From Actinomycetes bacterium (GTDB taxonomy: Bacteria > Actinomycetota > Acidimicrobiia > Acidimicrobiales > Microtrichaceae): 16,211 nt of DNA. The DNA is taken from positions 1 to 16,211 of the forward strand of contig JAEZFI010000226.1 in assembly GCA_023437745.1 (NCBI GenBank), in the 5' to 3' direction. The position numbers and the translations under genes were made by a program. Below the pieces are notes generated by a model that made no database searches, was not told where the DNA came from, and worked only from the letters and a program-made list of their open reading frames with translations. This document shows positions 15,671 through 16,211 of this stretch, one piece after another; position 1 is the stretch's first letter, and each line of letters opens with the position of its first letter.

Positions 15671-16111
15671 TCAGTTCTCGAGCGCAGTGATCTTGGCGAC
15701 GCGGTCGGTGTGGCGTCCGCCCTCGAAGGCGGCGGTCAGGAAGGCGTCGAGGGCGTCGAGCGCGACCTGCTCGCCCACGAAGCGCTCCCCCAGGCACATG
15801 ATGTTCGCGTCGTTGTGCTCGCGGGAGAGGCGGGCCGAGGTCACGTCGTGCACGGTGGCGGCGCGGATCCCGGGGATCTTGTTGGCGGCGATCGCGATGC
15901 CGATGCCGGAGCCGCAGACGAGCACGCCCAGGTCGGCGTCGCCTCCGGCGACGGCGCGCCCGACGGCGGCCCCGAAGTCGGGGTAGTCCACCCGGTCGCC
16001 CGAGGTCGTGCCGTGGTCGACGACGTCGTGGCCGAGCGCCCGGGCCCGGTCGGCGAGGCGGTTCTTCAGGAGGTAGCCGGCGTGATCCGCGCCCACGGCG
16101 ATGCGTGCCAT
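15671..16111 (-). CDS. rpiB: Ribose-5-phosphate isomerase B
   Basis: This enzyme interconverts ribose-5-phosphate and ribulose-5-phosphate in the pentose phosphate pathway. The 146-residue protein is the RpiB/LacAB sugar isomerase type. It shows VGADHAGYLLK (6-16), the active-site CGSGIGIAIAANK (66-78, catalytic C66) and REHNDANIMCLGER near the C-terminus. The start ATG 16111 fits the family (MARIAVGADH); the frame is open further upstream without support. No ribosome site is visible, but TAGGAT lies seven bases ahead of the ATG, so the transcript may be leaderless. It heads the rpiB-glyA-wecA run. Identification is secure. Confidence 0.95.
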   Translation of the reverse strand: MARIAVGADHAGYLLKNRLADRARALGHDVVDHGTTSGDRVDYPDFGAAVGRAVAGGDADLGVLVCGSGIGIAIAANKIPGIRAATVHDVTSARLSREHNDANIMCLGERFVGEQVALDALDAFLTAAFEGGRHTDRVAKITALEN

Positions 16112-16118
16112 CGCCGCG

Positions 16119-16124
16119 ATCCTA
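16119..16124 (-). promoter_or_regulatory. Candidate -10 box for a leaderless rpiB transcript
   Basis: TAGGAT (TANNNT type) on the minus strand ends seven bases before the rpiB ATG, so transcription could begin at or next to the start codon. No convincing -35 box is seen. The absence of a Shine-Dalgarno site fits leaderless initiation, which is common in actinobacteria. Confidence 0.4.
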
Positions 16125-16178
16125 CGTTCGGCACGCCGACCCTCTCGACTCGGCATGTCCCCACCCCCACCCGGGTTT

Positions 16179-16197
16179 GGGGGGGGGGGGGGGGGGG
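16179..16197. repeat. Run of 19 G residues near the window end
   Basis: Nineteen consecutive Gs follow CCCACCCGGGTTT and end 14 bases before the window end. Such a run at a contig edge is most simply a sequencing or assembly artefact (dark-cycle poly-G), though a real slippage-prone tract cannot be excluded. Sequence from about 16165 onwards should be treated as low trust. Confidence 0.7.
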
Positions 16198-16211
16198 CGG
16201 CCGGCGGCGCC

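Overview
The window is high-GC bacterial DNA with an actinobacterial gene order. Reading on the minus strand, rpiB, glyA and a wecA/rfe-type glycosyl-phosphate transferase lie upstream of an atpZ/atpI-led F1Fo ATP synthase operon. This matches the rfe-atpI-atpB order known from mycobacteria and streptomycetes. Two separate b-type subunit genes, an unfused delta gene and a fused LivH-LivM permease suggest a deep-branching actinobacterium, perhaps of the class Acidimicrobiia. That class assignment is an inference.

Region 1 (1-5336, minus strand) is the 5' part of the ATP synthase operon. In transcription order it holds atpZ-like, atpI, atpB (a), atpE (c), a first b gene, a second b gene, atpH (delta) and atpA (alpha). 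atpA runs off the window edge after 523 codons. A promoter-like pair (TTGCGG, 17 nt, TAGATT) sits just ahead of atpZ. Region 2 (5337-5522) is a non-coding spacer with a perfect 26-bp inverted repeat.

Region 3 (5523-11320, minus strand) is a branched-chain-amino-acid-type ABC importer operon. In transcription order it holds a lipoprotein substrate-binding protein, a LivH-LivM fusion permease with an extra C-terminal membrane domain, the ATPases LivG and LivF, and a small two-helix membrane protein. Region 4 (11321-11459) is a divergent promoter region with a perfect 10-3-10 palindrome that looks like a TetR-type operator. Region 5 (11460-13172, plus strand) is an amidohydrolase of the N-acyl-D-amino-acid deacylase type. 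It keeps the HTH, NCG and SDAGAH motifs but lacks the usual mid-protein metal histidines.

Region 6 (13173-13287) separates convergent genes and carries direct and inverted repeats that probably act as a two-way terminator. Region 7 (13288-16111, minus strand) is wecA/rfe, glyA and rpiB. The window ends at 16179-16197 in a run of 19 Gs that looks like a contig-end artefact.

The central interpretation is that an 8-kb import-and-hydrolysis module (regions 3-5) has been inserted, or has stayed, between the wecA/rfe and atp genes, which are usually adjacent. The shared palindrome suggests that the transporter and the amidohydrolase are switched together, so the importer may supply an N-acyl or amide-type substrate to the cytosolic hydrolase. 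No insertion sequence, tRNA, rRNA or CRISPR array was seen.
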